Shown: piece by piece, positions 1-10,411 of the stretch
Layout: every line of letters starts with the position of its first letter
How positions within the stretch are numbered: position 1 is the stretch's first letter
From: Chrysemys picta bellii
Lineage: Eukaryota > Chordata > Testudines > Emydidae
Assembly (NCBI RefSeq): GCF_011386835.1
Contig: NC_088796.1
Coordinates: 86,883,968 to 86,947,967 of the forward strand
DNA: 64,000 bases
Direction of reading: 5' to 3'
Notes under the pieces: generated by a model
Told to the model about the DNA's origin: nothing
Database searches by the model: none
Seen by the model: the letters and a program-made list of their open reading frames with translations, nothing else
Position numbers and translations under genes: made by a program

Positions 1-199
1 TGGGGGCTGCCCGGCAAACCGTGAAGCTGGTAGCGCTCGGGCAGCCCTTTTCGCGTGGCTGGGAGTGGGAGGGGGAGGGGGAGGGGGGAGGAGTTAGGGT
101 GGGGAAGGGGCGGAGTGGGGCGGGGCTGGGGGTGGGGAAATGGGCGGAGCCAGGGCCCGTGCAGGGTCCTCTTTTTTTATTTGTTAGATATGGTAACCC
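1..199 (+). mobile_element. Right end of a TA-flanked TIR element
   Basis: The segment is a very G-rich tract ending in a T-rich stretch and the terminal ATGGTAACCC, followed by TA. The same end (CTCTTTTT, then ATATGGTAACCC) closes the complete element at 9963-10409, so this is the right part of another copy. Its left part lies outside the window. The purine-rich open frame here has no coding features and comes from composition. Confidence 0.75.
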
Positions 200-407
200 T
201 AGAAAAACAAACAGACAAAGGTACATAAAATACTGACCAGCTTCCATACCATGATGGGATAATATCTTCACCACCACTTCAAACTTGCATGGGAACTTTA
301 TTTGAACACCATCTATTGCAGCTATCAAAGCTAAATCTACAGTTTAGCCATCACTGAGAGTTTGACCTAAATTTTTGTTGTTGTTTTTTTAATATATATA
401 TTTAAAG

Positions 408-554
408 GCTGTGAGGGGGAGAACCGTGATGATAACCCAGACCAGAAAAATCCAAACACTTCCTTAACCACCTTTAATGATATAAATAATCTCAATTCTG
501 AGAGGAGAAGGAGGAACCACTCTGAAGTCTTACCTTTCATTGGGCTTACAGATG
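408..554 (+). CDS. TDGF1: TDGF1 exon: pro-region before the EGF domain
   Basis: This is a 147-bp exon with a possible acceptor TTTAAAG at 401-407 and a strong donor GTAAGT at 555-560. It reads open for 48 codons. The product is polar and basic (motif SERRRRN) and ends LPFIGLTD. The last base begins a codon completed by the next exon (G+CC, Ala). The acceptor has a poor polypyrimidine tract broken by an AT run, so the left edge is less certain than the right. Confidence 0.75.
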
Positions 555-3500
555 GTAAGTTAATCATTGTATTGAGAGGCAACAGGTTTTTCCATGTCCA
601 ATGCAAACTAGCTTCTCAAGGAGAAACCCATTCACGCAGGCACCATTGCATAATAACCTGACTTTGTTATATTAAAAAAATCAAGGGCTACACTTCTGTG
701 CCCACCTGTTGGATGCACACAACTCTGTATTTGCATACACAGTGATATTTGAATGAATAACCTGTGTCATTGTATATAGAAATATATACTTAATAAAAAT
801 TGAATCTAAATTCTGCAGGAAGATATGGATTATGTTGTGCATTCATCCCATATGCACTCAAGATACACCTTTTGAAATGCATGTTTTTGCACACATAAGG
901 AGTGTATATACATATTTTTGCAGATGGACCTTGCAGCATGTGGCCACATTTAAAAATTGGCTCTAAAATCTTAAGCAGTTACACGGAATAAATGAATAGC
1001 AGACAAGTGCCCAGAAAGTGGGAAACACTCAAAATTCTGGTTTATGATCTGATTAAATGCTGTCTTGAAAACTGAAAATTGTACAACAGATTAGAGTTCT
1101 TTAAAAAGTAGAGCTACCCACAGGTGAAAATTAAATATAAACCATGTGGCCAACTCTATGCCTTAGAAATGAGAAGGCAAATTTAAAAAAAAAAAAAAAA
1201 AAGTTACTTTTATCTTCTGATTTGTATGCCACTCATGATGGTTTTTGGTGTGACACTTCTGATTTTTAAATACTCAGACTTGGCAATACTGTATAAATCT
1301 GACCTCCATCTGTAACTTGTCAAAGTGTTGTATGGCATTTAGCCACCCAAAATCCTATCAAAATAACCTGTGACACTTGGAAAATGTAGCCATATGGATA
1401 ATCAGGAAATGCTGCTAGTCCATTTCAGCACTAATGCTGTAACTGATGGAAAGGGTTAAAGGTGATATGTCATACACCTCATTCTGACTTTTGCTGGTTG
1501 CAAACAGACGAAGGGGAAGTTGAGAAAGTTGGCTCAAATCATCTCTTTTGATGGGAGCATGCCATTAGGGTTTTGTTGCCACTTAAATACTGATTGGTAC
1601 ATGATCAAAAAAATATTCTTTTCTATGCTCACAGTTATATTATTTGCATCCTAGAGGTGGGGGGAAGGGGACAAGAGTCAAGCTTCACTGTATACATGAT
1701 CCAAATTGAACTATTTTTTTACAATAACTAAAGAAACCTTAATTGAAGAACTGCAGGCTTCAGTGATGTCCAGACCTTTGTCCTCAATTGCATTACTTAG
1801 GCTATGTCTACACTGCACAACTTATAGTGGCACAGCCATGCCGCTAAAGCCTTGCTGCTGTAAGGCATGCAGTGCAGCCGCTCTCTGTCGCTGGAAGAGA
1901 GCTCTCCTGCCGACAAAATAAAACTACCCTCGAGGATGGGTGGTAGCTTTGGCCTTGGCTACACTGGCGCTGTACAGCGCTGCAACTTGCTGCACTCAGG
2001 GGTGTGAAAACGCACCCCGCCCCCCCAAGCGCAGCGAGTGCAGAGCTGTAAAGCGCCAATGTAATCAGCACCTGCAGTGCCGCATGCTCGCTCGCAGTGC
2101 TGCAAGCTATTCCCCTCGGAGAGGTGGAGCTCTTGCAGCGCTGCGAGGGAGCTCTCGCAGCGCAGGTGGCGTGACTACACTCGCACTTCACGGCGCTGCC
2201 ACGGCAGCACTGTGAATCCTCAAGTGTAGCCAAGGCCTTTGTCACCAGGAGAGCATCTCCCACTGACAAATCACTGGTGCTTTTTGTCATTAAAACTTTT
2301 GCCCTTCGGGGTGGGGGTGGGAGGTATTTTTTCACACCCTGAGTGACAAAAGTTTTAACAACATAAGTGCAGTGTAGACATAGCCTCAGTAGCACAGCAT
2401 ATAGTCTAGTCAGGCACTGTAGCAAAATTTTTTTTAAAGGGTCTGCATAACAGTGTAACTTAGCATGCATATGCAATTATAAATTCCAAGATAAAGAATC
2501 ATTTTGCATACTTCTGGGCATGAACTACGGGGCTGAGAAGGAATCTCTCTAATGTACAGTACAGCACTTCAAAACTGCTTAGGTGCACTACGGAAGCAGG
2601 CAAGACTTTGTTCTCTGAAACATCAGCAATTCTCATTACCAGACAGAGGATACCACACTAGGTGGATCAGTAATATGATCTGCCTTGCAAAATCTCATGT
2701 TTCCAGAATTCCAGGTTAAAAATAGAGAAGCTTGAACTGTATGATATAACTCTTAATTGATTTGTTCTGTGTTTGTACAAGGCCTAGCACAACGGGGTCC
2801 TGGTCCGTGACTGGGGCTCTGAGCCATTACACTAATACAAATAATGAATAATTTAAGAATGCTGCACATGATGTAGCTTATTAGCAGGAACAAGCTACAA
2901 TGTATGCACAAGAGTCAGTCATAAAAATCACATCACACAGTTAGAACTGCTCTATGAAAATAGATATGCCCCTCTGCATGGGGCCATGCTTGAAGTGTAC
3001 AAATCTGAGAAGTGAGAAGAATTCAGAAATAAGTGCTTCTCTGGCATATGAGAGCCATTGCCACTCACCTTAAATCTTCTTATGAATTCTGTTCTTCCCA
3101 GAAACGTTTGCTTTGGTTTGATTGTTATTAAGGCAACTAAAAAAAGACCCCCACACACTATCTAAATATGAAAATACTCTTCATTATGTGAATATCGAGG
3201 GAGCTGTGTTGAAAGCTATTGCCATGATTCAGAGAGCACGTTCTTGTAATTATTCTTATACTTCCCCGCCTCTTTAATGGAAAACATACTATAAAGAACT
3301 CTTCAGAGGTCAGGCTTGATGCATATTAGTGGGTGTTGCTTGTGCTATACCCTGTTCTGTAGATAAATGGGACTTAGTCTCCATTGTTTTAATCTAGCAT
3401 ATTTCAGAAGCCCTTATATAATCTCTGTACTAACACACATTTTAGATCTTAAAATCTGTGTAATATCTTCCTACCTCTGTTATTTCATTTTGGAATCCAG

Positions 3501-6500
3501 TCCTATCTGATCTACACTTCTGAACTTTTTTTCCATGAAAGATCTCTAGCATTCTGCTGTAATTTGGCACAGTCCATATTCTCTCTGTCAACCAAACTCT
3601 TTTATATTCTCAATAATTCACATGTAAATATCTTACCAACAGATGCAAATGTTTTGAAACACTTCAGAAGAAGTGAGGTTTTTACCCACGAAAGCTTATG
3701 CCCAAATAAATCTGTTAGTCTTTAAGGTGCCACCAGACTCCTTGTTGTTCCTCTATTTTAAGCAAGTTAAGTGTTTGTGAAAGGTACTAGATTGACACCT
3801 CTGGAGACTGAAGTCCTCTACTAGCCACAAAGCAGGCAAAACTGGGCTCTAAAAGGTACCACGTCTGTGAAGAGACACCCCCAAAATTTTTCATATGATA
3901 GGCACAATGCAAGGTACCTCTGGGGGTTCCAGGCTGAAGTTTCTTCTTCAACAAGACTCCCATCCAGAACAAGGAAAGAAAACAAAGTCACCCATCAAGA
4001 CCCATCACTGGGCCCTAAGTAAAATCCCCTCATGTCCACTTTCCACCCATGGTTCCCTGCTGTACCTCTCCCAGAAAGCTCCCCAACACAGGCACTCACT
4101 GCAGCTCCCTGAGCAGGTCTTGGGGCTGTTGCTGAGTGAATCCTGTGGGCGGGGCAAGGCTCCAGCAGGTGGGAGGGGTTGCCGTGCCACAGGAGCTAGC
4201 CCCACAGCAATGACGAGGAGTAGCACTAGTCACCGCACTGCCCATTCAGGTTTGGCACCCACTGCCCTCTGTCATCACAGGGAAGTAGTGGGATCAGACT
4301 TGAGTGACATTGAGACCTGGTGCATGGAAGTCACAGCGATGCTCATGTTTGGCCCCATGGCCCATTTGTCATAACCTGAGCAGCAGCGCTGCAACCCCCG
4401 TGTGCCAGGTCGCAATTCTATTGGTTTTGGCTCTGGTGCTCCCCCGTCATGACTGAGGGTTGTGGGGCCAAATTTTAAAGAATAATGGGGCAGCCAGTAC
4501 TGTTCCTCCTCACCACTGCTGTGGGGCTGGCTCTGCCCCTGACAATGGTACACACCAGGCATACTGCTCATATGGCTGCGGGGATTCAGGGCCTCTGTGA
4601 ATGTGTGGATAATCAAACCTTGATTTAGGAAGAAATTAACTTCAATCCTCACTCTATTTGAAAAGACTAACAAGTTCAACCAACTGTAGTGGGTTCTTCC
4701 CACTGGACAGGTTTATTCTACAAAGAACTGGAACCTAAAAGCCATCAGATGGTAACTCTTTACCAGACAGATTCCTAGTGGTGACCTAGCTGTGTATGGC
4801 AAGTCTCTCTGTTTGACAGTCTAGTTCCTTGGATAACTTCCTTTCTGCTCTCTCTACTTTTGACTCAAGCCAGAAAACTGAACAGAAGCTGCTGTCAGAA
4901 TGGAGGGACCTGTTTCCTGGGGAGTTTTTGCATATGTCCAAAACACTTTACTGGCAGATACTGTGAACGTGATAAACGGATCAGGTAAGCAACAAACAGG
5001 GATTATCTCCCAGTGAAGGAGAAAGAGGAAACTCAATTTTCAGTCACAGCACTCCTGTTTATGGAATCTTTTTTCTCCTCCTGCAGTAGCTGTGGTGCCA
5101 TTGGCCATGGAGAGTGGACCCAAGAAGGATGTTTATTCTGCCAATGTGTTTATGGGATTCTGCACTGTTTCCCTCAAAACCAGGAAGATGGTTGTGGTAA
5201 GAAGCATCATTATTCCTTTCTAAAGCATAATTCATGTGCAGGTATCATGTGACACATAATTCTTGTGTCACATCTCTAGTGCATATTTTTACTATTCACA
5301 GCTCACCTCTGTCATATTCAGTAATCAGCTATGAAGGGAATAAACACTTGGGCAGTGTCAGGATTATTCAGAATCGTTCAAGAAGCAGCCCCAGGTTTCT
5401 CTCAAGACAGGAGGTCTGACTCAATGAAAGGAAGTCTCTTGAGTTCTGACAAATACCAATACTGGGAATAAAATGAAAGAAATGAGGATTCCAGATGTAT
5501 AGTATAAGGGGAAACTTAACATTTTGCCTGGACCAAACTTAAACTTGGGGTCCAGCTGAGGTGGCATTCATGGTCAATAGGGATGAGTGTTGGACTATAT
5601 TAGAATGAGTTTGCTCTCAATCCAGAGGCCAAAGATTACACTGGCATCCCTACATTAGCCTTCTTGACAGAAAATTTCCCACCAGTGCCAACAACACTGC
5701 ACCCCCACCAGTCGTGGGAGTGCTAGGCCACGTTTACATTATGGGTGCTACAGAGGCACAGCTACAACTGTAACACTGTAGCGTTGGCGATTCTACAGTG
5801 ACCGAAGGGTTTTACCCACATAGATGGAAAATCCACTTCCCTAAGCAGTGGATAAGAAGTTGACAGAAGAATTCTTCCATTGACCTAGCCATGGAGGTTA
5901 GGTCAGTTTAATTATGGGACTCAGTGTTGTGAATTTTTCACGCCCCCCTGAACACCATAACTATGTCGACCTAGACCAGGCCCTACTTGTATCCTGCCCA
6001 CTGGCAGTGTAATCATTCTGTCATCTAATCCTGCGCAAATTAGATCTAGTTGACACTGTGATTAACACATTGACAGTTGCTGGGGTCTTGTTTACGTTGG
6101 AGTTCTCACTGTTGCTATCATCAGTGGAAACCCACCAGTGGTAGCAATGATGGGAAATTTTACAAAGATAAGCGTAGGGACTTGCCTTCACTAGAGGTGA
6201 CCCCTCTAGCTCAGTGTGGAGGCACGCTGTCAGGATATTATGGGAAAGTCTGTACAATCTCTGACCACAATGGACTTGAACAGTGGATAAATAAGAGATT
6301 TTGTATGTCAGCACCTTTCAACAGCACTAAGTTCATGTTAATATTTTTGGTTTTTAAAGATTTGGATAAGTATCTAGAGTGTGGGGTGAAATACTAAACC
6401 TTTCGGAGAAAGTTAATGGAGTGAGAGTGATGTTCAAGAATTCCTCAGTTCCCCTATAGTCAGAGGTTAATATTTTTTAATTTAACAGATCTCTCTGAAT

Positions 6501-6595
6501 TGAGGGGGAGTTACAGGGTATACTTCTTTTCAGATTATATATAAATAATTGTGACCTATATTTTATATGCATTATGTATACAAAGTGTGTGTATA

Positions 6596-6630
<35 letters not shown>

Positions 6631-7544
6631 TATAAAAATACTATATTATGTGTAATATAGATATATCTATATATATATATATCTCACACACACAGTGAAA
6701 ATCTTTATGTAGTACATAATGTAACAGAAAATTGTTCCTTCCAGATTCCCTTTAATTTAAACAGAGATCTGCTAAATTATAATGTATCTGTGTTTGTGTG
6801 GAACAAAAGAGAAGATCTCTCTTCATTAAATGTTTACCATTTTAAGCCCTTAAGAAGTTAGAATCAAGGTAAACACACCGGGCCAGCATTCTGATTAGCA
6901 AAATCCAATTAACCTGGAAAGACCATTAAGTGAATTAACAAATTTGATAATCTCTTTAGAAGGAATTTTTCCATTCAAGTTCCCTGGAGGCTTTTATTTA
7001 CAAAGGAAAAACCTGAAAGCTTTTAGTACTCTGACATTTTTCTTTCACATTAAAACCAGTTTCTGGGTCTCTAGGGGGAACATTACCTCCATCTACTTAC
7101 TCCATATACACTTGGAAAGAAAATATGGCAGTACTTAAAAGCAACATTCTGGCAAATATCTGGGATTTACATATGAAAACTTGGAGGTTTTCTCTCCTGA
7201 GTGCCATCAAATCTCATCAGTCATTTCTTAAATGTTCTCTGAGTGCTGCCATTCACAACTCTTTCAGAACTGTAAACACTCCCTTGAAAGAGACTCCATA
7301 GCTGGGTGCTCAGCTGAAGCCTGAAAGGAAGTACTTTGGAGCAATGAAGTACATGCAAATCATACCTTTTTTCTGTTTAATTTAAAGGAATTTAAATTCA
7401 GGCTTTGTTCCTTCAGGTCCTACAAAGAAAAACATGCCTGCTTGGATTCATCTTGGAATGATTTCTGAAGGACCAAAACTTCAACAGACAACAAACATCC
7501 TTATAGTTTCATTACTGTTTCCTCTGCTTTGTCAGCTCCTCTAA
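408..7544 (+). CDS. TDGF1: EGF-CFC protein, Cripto (TDGF1); 5' exons outside window
   Basis: Four exons join in frame: 408-554, 4870-4984, 5087-5196 and 7417-7544. All junctions are AG/GT and the phases match (1, 2, 1). The visible 166 or so residues are a basic pro-region, an EGF-like domain with CQNGGTC (the usual O-fucosylation motif) and LGSFC, a CFC domain with six cysteines and HGEW, and a hydrophobic C-terminus ending LCQLL that fits a GPI-anchor signal. From family knowledge, Cripto is a cell-surface co-receptor for Nodal/GDF ligands acting through ALK4. The segment [16 protein letters not shown] lines up without gaps on the human Cripto PPMGI...LNRTCC region. The signal-peptide exon is not visible and should lie left of position 1. 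Introns are 4315, 102 and 2220 bp. CFC1 is the alternative; the FAM240 gene downstream favours TDGF1. Exons look intact. Confidence 0.88.
1799..2386. mobile_element. Short TIR element, outer copy of a nested pair
   Basis: The ends are perfect 20-bp inverted repeats, AGGCTATGTCTACACTGCAC and its complement. The flanking triplets are TTA on the left and TCA on the right, if the leading A/T is counted as flank, close to a Harbinger-type 3-bp target duplication with one change. A second element (1951-2237) sits inside it. It lies in the first TDGF1 intron visible here. No transposase is present. Confidence 0.75.
1951..2237. mobile_element. Harbinger-type MITE nested in the 1799-2386 element
   Basis: Ends are GGCCTTGGCTACACT and its complement, flanked by TTT on both sides (1948-1950 and 2238-2240). 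The termini and the internal repeated GCAGCGCTG pieces match the full Harbinger at 49412-53800, so this looks like a non-autonomous derivative of it. It is 287 bp long and has no real coding sequence. Confidence 0.8.
2755..2850 (+). repeat. MIR-type SINE tail
   Basis: The segment contains GTTTGTACAAGGCCTAGCAC followed by a GGGGTCCTGGTCC-like tail and an AATAATGAATAAT end. This is the common 3' part of MIR-related SINEs in sauropsid genomes. The same tail recurs at 12775-12880 and, in the opposite direction, at 25385-25515 and 33465-33570. Confidence 0.55.
2851..4869. other. TDGF1 intron, mostly unclassified
   Basis: Apart from a Penelope tail near 3658-3752, no family was recognised. The stretch 3890-4720 is relatively GC-rich and open in several frames on both strands, but no domain or matching splice phase was found. 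Confidence 0.4.
3658..3752 (+). mobile_element. Penelope-like element, 3' tail only
   Basis: The sequence CCCACGAAAGCTTATGCCC, then TGTTAGTCTTTAAGGTGCCAC, is the terminal region of the Penelope-like element that is longer at 8903-9785 (there on the opposite strand). Only about 95 bp remain, so the copy is strongly 5'-truncated. Confidence 0.75.
4870..4984 (+). CDS. TDGF1: TDGF1 exon: EGF-like domain
   Basis: A 115-bp exon after CTACTTTTGACTCAAG and before donor GTAAGC. It encodes [20 protein letters not shown], then an [16 protein letters not shown] segment, with the six-cysteine pattern of the shortened Cripto EGF domain. Asn, Gly-Gly-Thr and Phe in the first loop are at positions the family uses for fucosylation and Nodal binding. 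The two final bases combine with T of the next exon to give Ser. Confidence 0.9.
5087..5196 (+). CDS. TDGF1: TDGF1 exon: CFC domain
   Basis: A 110-bp exon after acceptor TTTTCTCCTCCTGCAG and before donor GTAAGA. It encodes [15 protein letters not shown], then [15 protein letters not shown] and a final DGC, giving six cysteines with Cripto spacing. His and Trp of HGEW sit where human Cripto has the pair needed for ALK4 contact. The 102-bp intron before it is unusually short for this locus. Confidence 0.92.
5729..5988. mobile_element. Degenerate short TIR element in TDGF1 intron
   Basis: The segment opens CTAGGCCACGTTTACA and closes GACCTAGACCAGGCCCTA, an imperfect inverted repeat of the 'gtctacac' type seen throughout the window. 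The interior has the usual GAATTCTTCCATTGACCTAG block. No target duplication could be fixed. Confidence 0.5.
6590..6697. repeat. Microsatellite (TG)n(TA)n with inverted symmetry
   Basis: A TG run passes into a TA run, then an AT-rich centre, a second TA run and finally CACACACA. The arms are roughly complementary (TG...TA against TA...CA). It lies in the last TDGF1 intron. Confidence 0.85.
7417..7544 (+). CDS. TDGF1: TDGF1 last exon: GPI-anchor signal and stop
   Basis: The acceptor is GGCTTTGTTCCTTCAG. The exon has 42 codons: a short polar stretch ([10 protein letters not shown]...), then a hydrophobic tail [16 protein letters not shown] and stop TAA at 7542-7544. The phase fits the donor at 5197. 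A hydrophobic end with no charged residues after it is what Cripto uses for GPI attachment. No clear AATAAA follows closely, so the 3' UTR end is unknown. Confidence 0.82.
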
Positions 7545-8146
7545 TGAGTAACAAAGATAAGAAGCAAGAAAGGTAGTTACTTTAACAATGAGAAAGTAAC
7601 ATGAATATGAAGTCTTTTGTTTTATCTTTAATTGTATAATGGCAAACAGCAGGAACTGATTATCTGCACTTGATATTAGTGTTTCCTGGGTGCCAACTGA
7701 CTGCTTTATTAGGTGGGTGGTTAGGAAAAGAACAGAATTTTTATTTTATCCTACAACAAATCCATCTATTCCTGTGCATTAAAACAGGGGCTATAAGTAT
7801 GTCTCTTCTCCACTTATTTTGAAGTGGCCCTATTAATTGCTTTCAAATATTGGCTTCTATGATGTTTAATATTGAAAGATCAGTTCTTCCAGTGGAAGAT
7901 GATATATTTACACCTACTTAGGTTAAAACAGCCATAATTGTATTGTAAATATGGTTTTGCTTTAAATATCTAATTTTAATAATTTATTGTTATCTCTTTT
8001 GGCTATTTCAACTGTTGAAAAGACAGAAAACTAAAAGTCATTAATTAATGGTTTTCTTGTCAATCTGGGTTGATTTGTTTTCCCACTAACTAAATTAAAA
8101 CTTTGAAAGAGCCATTCTAAAGAGACTGAGTCATTTGGATTACAAT

Positions 8147-8238
8147 AGGTTTCAGAGTAGCAACCGTGTTAGTCTGTATCCGCAAAACTCCTGTTCTTTT
8201 TGCGGATACAGACTAACACGGCTGCTACTCTGAAACCT
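8147..8238. repeat. Palindrome of two opposed Penelope tails
   Basis: Arms 8147-8187 and 8198-8238 are 41 bp each and complementary with one mismatch, around a 10-base loop. Each arm is the extreme end of the Penelope-like element (AGGTTTCAGAGTAGCA... / ...CTACTCTGAAACCT). The right copy also keeps the CTCCTGTTCT that normally precedes this end. Confidence 0.9.
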
Positions 8239-8902
8239 GTCATTATGCAAGGCACTGCATTTAGCCGTATGGAGTGGAAATCCATCAACCTCATGAAAAC
8301 ACAAGTACTCCTGTTGGATTACAATAGTTACATACTTAAAGATATTGTAAAAGTTATCATTTCAACCACTATCCCTACACGCAAATAAACTTTATTTTAA
8401 AACATTTAGTCCAAACACTTACTTTTTCAGAGGGTACAATTTTTCAAAAGGGCCTTTGTTGATTTGACTGAATTACTTTGGAAAATGTGTTTCCAGAAAG
8501 TGGATTATGTTCAAAAGACGTTTCCTAAACACATCACTAAAGAGTATTTCGTCAAGATTATGGATGCTCATCCACTGTGTTCATTTTGTTAATTGTCCCT
8601 CCCCCATCTTAGACTGTCTAGAATCATCAGCAGATCTGAATGGCATTTGAGGTTCTACTTCTTTTCGTCCCCACCCCTTTCCTTCCCATGCCCTCTCACT
8701 CAATTTCACTTTTGAAAACCAATTTTTGATATTTCACAAGTCTCAATAAGTCATGCATTGTGCGCTTCAATAAGTAGTATCCAATTCCAAATTGGATTAA
8801 GTATATTACGAAATAAGAGTGTTCATACATGATATTTAGGAATAGTTATTCCAGAACATTTATTCCGAAACAACTATTCTGGAATAATTCCATATGTAGA
8901 GT

Positions 8903-9785
8903 ATCAGAGGGGTAGCCTTGTTAGTCTGGATCTGTAAAAAGCAACAGAGAGTTCTGTGGCACCTTTAAGACTAACAGATGTATTGGAGCATAAGCTTTCG
9001 TGGGTGAATGCCCACTTCATCGGATGCATGTAATGGAAATTTCCAGGGGCAGGTATAAATATGCTGGCAAGAATCAGTCTGGAGATAACGAGGTTAGTTC
9101 AATCAGGGAGGGTGAGGTCCTCTGCTAGCAGTTGAAGTGTGAACGCCAAGGGAGGAGAAACTGCTTCTGTAGTTGGCTAGCCATTCACAGTCTTTGTTTA
9201 ATCCTGATGTGATGGTGTCAAATTTGCAAATGAACTGAAGCTCAACAGTTTCTCTTTGGAGTCTGGTCCTGAAGGGTTTTTTTGCTGTAAGATGGCTACC
9301 TTTACATCTGCTATTGTGTGGCCAGGGAGGTTGAAGTGTTCTCCTACAGGTTTTTTGTATATTGCCATTCCTGATATCTGACTTGTGTCCATTTATCCTT
9401 TTACGTAGTGACTGTCCAGTTTGGCCAATGTACATAGCAGAGGGGCATTGCTGGCACATGTTGGCATCTATAACATTGGTGGACGTGCAGGTGAATGAAC
9501 CGGTGATGATGTAGCTGATCTGGTTAGGTTCTATAATAGTGTTGTTGATGTAGATATGTGGGCAGAGTTGGCATCGAGGTTTGTTGCATGGATTGGTTCC
9601 TGAGTTAGAGTTGTTATGGTGCAGTGTGTGGTTGCTGGTGAGAATATGCTTAAGGTTGGCAGGTTGTCTGTGGGCGAGGACTGGCCTGCCTCCCAAGGTC
9701 TGTGAAAGCGAGGGATCTTTGTCCAAGATGGGCTGTAGATCACTGATGATGCGTTGGAGAGGTTTAAGCTGAATATGTAGACATA
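8903..9785 (-). mobile_element. Penelope-like retroelement, 5'-truncated
   Basis: On the minus strand the element runs from about 9785 to 8903. It contains the C-terminal GIY-YIG nuclease part of the ORF, then a 3' region ending in the same sequence as the short tails elsewhere (CCCACGAAAGCTTATGCTCC, then TTAGTCTTAAAGGTGCCAC). The reverse transcriptase part is missing. Confidence 0.8.
9103..9785 (-). pseudogene. Penelope ORF remnant with GIY-YIG endonuclease domain
   Basis: The frame reads ...DKDPSLSQTLGGRPVLAH, a cysteine-bearing linker (CNKPRCQLCPH) and then MYIGQTGQSLRKRINGHKSD, the GIY-YIG core with Tyr and the LRKR...H pattern. The continuation GEHFNLPGHT, which carries the expected catalytic Glu, is in another frame (9198-9392). 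The frame is therefore broken near 9350 and restored near 9285. In this family the nuclease nicks the target for reverse transcription. The copy is dead: RT missing, frameshifted. Confidence 0.8.
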
Positions 9786-9962
9786 TGTAGACAAATCCTC
9801 AGTTATCAATTTATGCAATTCCTTGCACTTTAACAGAGTGGATTTGATTTGCATAATGTATGTATGACTGTTTCTCAATAATTGTAAAGTATACAAATGC
9901 AGAGCTTCTTAATGGCCCTTAGCCAATCAGGGCAGAGGGATTTGCATAGTCACTGTATTGTA

Positions 9963-10409
9963 GGGTTACCATACGTCCGGATTTTCCCGGACATGTCTGG
10001 CTTTTTGGGCTTCAAATCCCTGTCCGGGGGGAAATCCCAAAAAGCCAAACATGTCCAGGAAAATAGGGAGGTGCTGGGCCCGGGGCTGGCCCGGGGCCAG
10101 CACCCCAGGGCCCGAGCCAAGCCAGGCTGGAGACGCTGGGGCTGGGGCCAGCTGCCGGAGGGAGCCGCTGGGTTGCGGGGGGGGGCAGACTGGGCCGCGC
10201 CTCCTCCCCCCACCCCACCCCAGCTTACCTGCTGCCTGCTTCAGGCTTCCCGTGAATCAAATGTTCGCGGGAAGCAGGGGAGGGGGCAGAGTTGGGGCGG
10301 GGACTTTGGGGAAGGGGTGGAGTTGGGGCTGGGGCATGGGCGGGGCTAAGGGGCGGGGCCGGGGCCCCATGGATTGTCCTCTTTTTGGACACTCAAAATA
10401 TGGTAACCC
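9963..10409 (+). mobile_element. TA-flanked TIR element, complete non-autonomous copy
   Basis: TIRs are GGGTTACCATA and its complement, with TA on both sides (9961-9962, 10410-10411). The left subterminal part has TCCGG...CCGGACATGTC; the centre is a GC-rich block; the right part has CTCTTTTTGGACACTC. The overlapping open frames on both strands are compositional and share no domain. Family unknown; a TA duplication suggests a mariner-like mover, by inference. Confidence 0.8.
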
Positions 10410-10411
10410 TA

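Noticed and set aside
1844..2476. A 210-codon minus-strand frame
   Set aside because: It spans the two nested TIR elements and both flanks, and has no protein similarity that I recognise.
3069..3136. Possible 68-bp minus-strand exon (acceptor GGGTCTTTTTTTAG, donor GTGAGT, open frame [17 protein letters not shown])
   Set aside because: Good splice-like ends but no known protein, no partner exons found, and it lies within a TDGF1 intron. Kept only as a note.
3895..4703. Frames of 142-159 codons on both strands in a GC-richer block
   Set aside because: No domain, no matching splice phase with TDGF1 and no consistent partner exon; left as unclassified intron sequence.
4695..4752. Possible TDGF1 exon ending at GATG/GTAACT just before the EGF exon
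   Set aside because: In the phase needed to join the EGF exon it contains a stop; the exon at 408-554 joins in phase and matches Cripto.
6060..6140. Hydrophobic frame [18 protein letters not shown] as the TDGF1 C-terminus
   Set aside because: No acceptor in the right phase precedes it; the exon at 7417-7544 has a strong acceptor, right phase and a better GPI-type tail.
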